A DNA stretch of 64,000 nucleotides from Hespellia stercorisuis DSM 15480 (GTDB lineage Bacteria > Bacillota > Clostridia > Lachnospirales > Lachnospiraceae). The stretch spans positions 16,127-80,126 of the forward strand of contig NZ_FQZY01000018.1 in the NCBI RefSeq assembly GCF_900142165.1, in the 5' to 3' direction. Position 1 is the first letter of the stretch, and every line of letters starts with the position of its first letter. Shown piece after piece: positions 62,056-64,000 of the stretch. The notes beneath the pieces were generated by a model. That model made no database searches and was not told the DNA's origin. It worked only from the letters and a program-made list of their open reading frames with translations. Made by a program: the position numbers and the translations under genes.

Positions 62056-62064
62056 ATAGCAGCC

Positions 62065-62102
62065 AAGCAAAAAGAAGGACCGAAATGTCCTTCTTTTTGC
62101 TT
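62065..62102 (-). terminator. Terminator of the secreted-protein gene
   Basis: Perfect 16-base arms AAGCAAAAAGAAGGAC / GTCCTTCTTTTTGCTT with a six-base loop, about 40 bases past the stop; T-rich on both sides, so it can act in both directions. Confidence 0.8.
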
Positions 62103-62144
62103 GTATTATGTACTTTGAAACATTAAAAAATCATTATCGCCCTC

Positions 62145-63494
62145 TTAATACACTGTGTAATAATAATGCATTTCCGTGCTATTATATGTGACGTTTCCAA
62201 CCTTCTTATAAGCGATTATCTTAGTGTAACATCTCTGCCCTTTTTGTAATGCCTGTCCGCCCACGCTTTTCACATCAAAGAGCCGCGCACTTGTAGTTCC
62301 TATCCTTTTGTATCCCGAGTCTTTGCTTGATGACGTATATACTTTATATCCAGTTGCACCTGTCACGGCGCTCCAGGATATCCTGAATCCACCGGATACA
62401 TTTTTCCCACGCTTTACGTTGTCTGGTTCATAAGAAAAATAATTCTTTGCGGACCAGCTGCTATAGACATCCGCTCCGTTGATTTTCGTAATCGAACGGA
62501 CTCTGATAGAGTAGAACAATCCCGCTTTCATCTTTGAGCTCGTCACATTAAAAGAATTGGTCGAGGATGTTGCGCGCAGCAGTCTTGTCCCTGCATAATT
62601 GTAAACTTCATACTGATAAGAATCAGCCGACGAACGCTTACTGGCCGTAAAATACGCACTATGTGAGCTCGGATAGAACGAAGTGCACTTGACAGATGTG
62701 ATCTTCGGAGCCACCGTTGGACAGTTTGTCAGCACCTTACCAGATTCAGCGACGATCGTAGTCGATCCGGATTTTTTTACAGCGTGAATTGCCACTATGT
62801 ATCTCTGTCCTGCAGTCGGAACCTTGACAGTCGCAGACGAAACATCTCCAACATTCTTGAACTTCTTCGTGCTCTGATCTCTGCCATATATCCAATAATA
62901 GATTCTATATCCGGTAACGCCAGAAGCTTTTGTCCATGTAAAACGAAGTGTATCGCCTGTTGATGACACGTGTTTAAAATTAGACACCCACGGAAGATTT
63001 CCCACCGCACCGGATGGATCAACCTCCAGCTCTGTTTTTGAAGCATCCTCTGTTTTTGTCTTTTCCTCTGACTCTTTCGCCAATTCTTTATCCGTTTTTT
63101 CCTCTGTAGGTGTTTTCACAGTGTCTTCTTCCGGTTCTTCAGCCGGTTCCCCAACAACCTCGCTATCCGGTGTTTCTTCCGGTTCTTCGGCCGGTTTCTC
63201 TGTTGGATTTTCTGCCGGTTTCTCCGATGGATTTTCGGTCGGTTCTTCCGACGGATTTTCTGCCGGTTCTTCCGACGGATTTTCTGCCGGTTCCTCCGAC
63301 GGGTTCTCTGTCGGCTCCTCTGTCGGCTCCTCCATCGTCGAGTCCGCCGTAATTGTGTCCTCTGCCACATCAGCGCTCTCTGCTTTCACCTCCGGTACCG
63401 TTGTCGTCTCTGCTGCACTCACCATCATTACCTCACTAAATACCATAGATAAGATCAGTGCCATGCAGAGAATCAACTTCTTAACTCTCTTCAT
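62145..63494 (-). CDS. Secreted protein with Pro/Glu repeats and Fn3-like domains
   Basis: Exported protein of 449 residues, function unknown. Signal peptide KKLILCMALILSMVFSEVMM with a likely cut after VSA. Residues about 45-110 are acidic repeats of the form NPSEEPAE, then a Glu/Lys-rich spacer to about 155. The rest holds three beta-sandwich units of about 90 residues that look like fibronectin type III: TLRFTWTKASGVTGYRIYYW, SYQYEVYNYAGTRLLRATSS and FRISWSAVTGATGYKVYTSS. No sortase motif, SLH or choline-binding repeat is seen, so it may be released or held non-covalently. It is the gene nearest the putative origin. Confidence 0.8.
   Translation of the reverse strand: MKRVKKLILCMALILSMVFSEVMMVSAAETTTVPEVKAESADVAEDTITADSTMEEPTEEPTENPSEEPAENPSEEPAENPSEEPTENPSEKPAENPTEKPAEEPEETPDSEVVGEPAEEPEEDTVKTPTEEKTDKELAKESEEKTKTEDASKTELEVDPSGAVGNLPWVSNFKHVSSTGDTLRFTWTKASGVTGYRIYYWIYGRDQSTKKFKNVGDVSSATVKVPTAGQRYIVAIHAVKKSGSTTIVAESGKVLTNCPTVAPKITSVKCTSFYPSSHSAYFTASKRSSADSYQYEVYNYAGTRLLRATSSTNSFNVTSSKMKAGLFYSIRVRSITKINGADVYSSWSAKNYFSYEPDNVKRGKNVSGGFRISWSAVTGATGYKVYTSSSKDSGYKRIGTTSARLFDVKSVGGQALQKGQRCYTKIIAYKKVGNVTYNSTEMHYYYTVY
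63181..63324 (-). repeat. 24-bp in-frame tandem repeats in the secreted-protein gene
   Basis: Five 24-bp units from 63193 to 63312, flanked by 12-bp half units. The units at 63241-63264 and 63265-63288 are identical. Each encodes eight residues of the type NPSEEPAE. Copy number is likely to vary between strains. Confidence 0.85.
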
Positions 63495-63639
63495 CCTTTT
63501 CTCTTCCCTTCCTTTTTTTACTGTGTTGCACATTTTTCTGCTAAAAGCATACAAATCACTCAGAGTTTAATCGCTGTCAGGATCCTTGTGAATCCGCCTG
63601 TCCGCCAACTCTGATATTGCGGAAAAGGCAACGCAGCTT

Positions 63640-63966
63640 ACTACTTTATTTTTTAAATATATCGTAACTGTTCAGAACCCCCTTGGGGAACTAATTAATT
63701 TTTGTACAAAACAGAGAATTTTTAAAACCTGTTTTGCGATATTATTTCGGTAATTGGTGGATAACCAATTGTTTGTGATTGAATAATTTAATTCATTGTG
63801 GATTACTCTTTCAATCTTTCAAATAACTCTGATTCAAAGCCAAATTCTATGGCTTTTGAATATATTTAACAACAACTGAACATTGAAAAACATTACTTAT
63901 CCACAGTCATTTTCACCATAGGTGAATCTATGTGAATTCGCTTTTTTCCTGAGTTTTTAGTACAAT
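63640..63966 (+). other. oriC: Probable chromosomal replication origin (oriC) upstream of dnaA
   Basis: AT-rich non-coding DNA with a perfect DnaA box TTATCCACA at 63897-63905 (plus) and near-perfect boxes on the minus strand at 63756-63764 (GGTGGATAA) and 63797-63805 (TGTGGATTA). The first of these lies within an AATTGGT/ACCAATT inverted repeat (63753-63771). AT-only runs flank them. The last 40 bases have a TACAAT hexamer (63961-63966) and a GGAAGAAGGTGG ribosome-site-like stretch, reading rightward to a gene that would start just past the window. Gene direction in the window agrees with an origin here. From 63555 to 63640 I see nothing else. Confidence 0.7.
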
Positions 63967-64000
63967 GGAGACATAAAACACAAGGAAGAAGGTGGTCTGA

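Overview
The window looks like a chromosomal segment of a gut-type Firmicute, most likely a Lachnospiraceae (Blautia / Mediterraneibacter / Dorea-like). I infer this from AGGAGG-type ribosome binding sites, moderate GC, pyruvate formate-lyase with its activase, a CbiM-type ECF metal importer, a minimal SUF (SmsCB) pair, an RsmH with a basic N-terminal extension and many sugar operons. I cannot name the species. I see no tRNA, rRNA, CRISPR array or intact insertion sequence. The last ~350 bases carry DnaA boxes in AT-rich DNA followed by a promoter-like stretch reading out of the window, so this is probably oriC with dnaA just outside. All but three of the protein genes lie on the minus strand, which is the leading strand of the arm to the left of such an origin.

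Left part (1-12.3 kb): a lactaldehyde reductase-like alcohol dehydrogenase cut by the window edge, a TetR regulator with a flavodoxin-family protein, a second iron alcohol dehydrogenase, an AzlCD amino-acid exporter, a membrane protein ending in a decaying 36-bp repeat, and a four-carbon acid-sugar module (RpiB-like isomerase, PdxA2-like dehydrogenase, DUF1537 kinase, KdgT-like permease, DeoR regulator). The promoter of that module carries repeated TTTCGTTT boxes.

Middle (12.3-36.3 kb): a MATE exporter; a CbiMN-CbiQ-CbiO metal importer; a Tet(M)-like translation GTPase fused to a YacP/Rae1-type NYN ribonuclease; a CsoR repressor; a three-gene glycerol-3-phosphate-dehydrogenase-like oxidase operon (GlpA-like, FAD oxidoreductase, DUF1667) under a GntR regulator; endonuclease IV; a small alarmone synthetase; a second MATE; an XRE/membrane-protein pair; RsmH; a short plus-strand run (YqeY, VOC, MBL-fold); a PstS-like protein with its halves in swapped order; an HD protein; and an EAL-CBS-GGDEF protein with a structured leader.

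Right part (36-64 kb): pflB-pflA; an ABC/FtsX exporter and a two-component system that share a TTGAA-N6-TTGAA box; a nine-gene sugar operon (LacI, fucose-isomerase-like enzyme, FGGY kinase, binding protein, DUF2291 lipoprotein, RbsA, RbsC, RbsD, PfkB kinase); a paralogous LacI; a beta-glucoside PTS paired with a cytoplasmic DUF4038/apiosidase-like hydrolase; a third LacI; an HPr-like protein with no histidine; SmsB and SmsC behind a strongly folded leader; and a secreted repeat/Fn3-like protein beside the origin.

The carbohydrate genes form two neighbouring uptake routes, PTS plus intracellular glycosidase and ABC plus isomerase plus kinase. They are flanked by related LacI proteins and may serve one branched or rare pentose. 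Start codons were chosen by Shine-Dalgarno spacing. Motif positions are read by eye and residue numbers are approximate.
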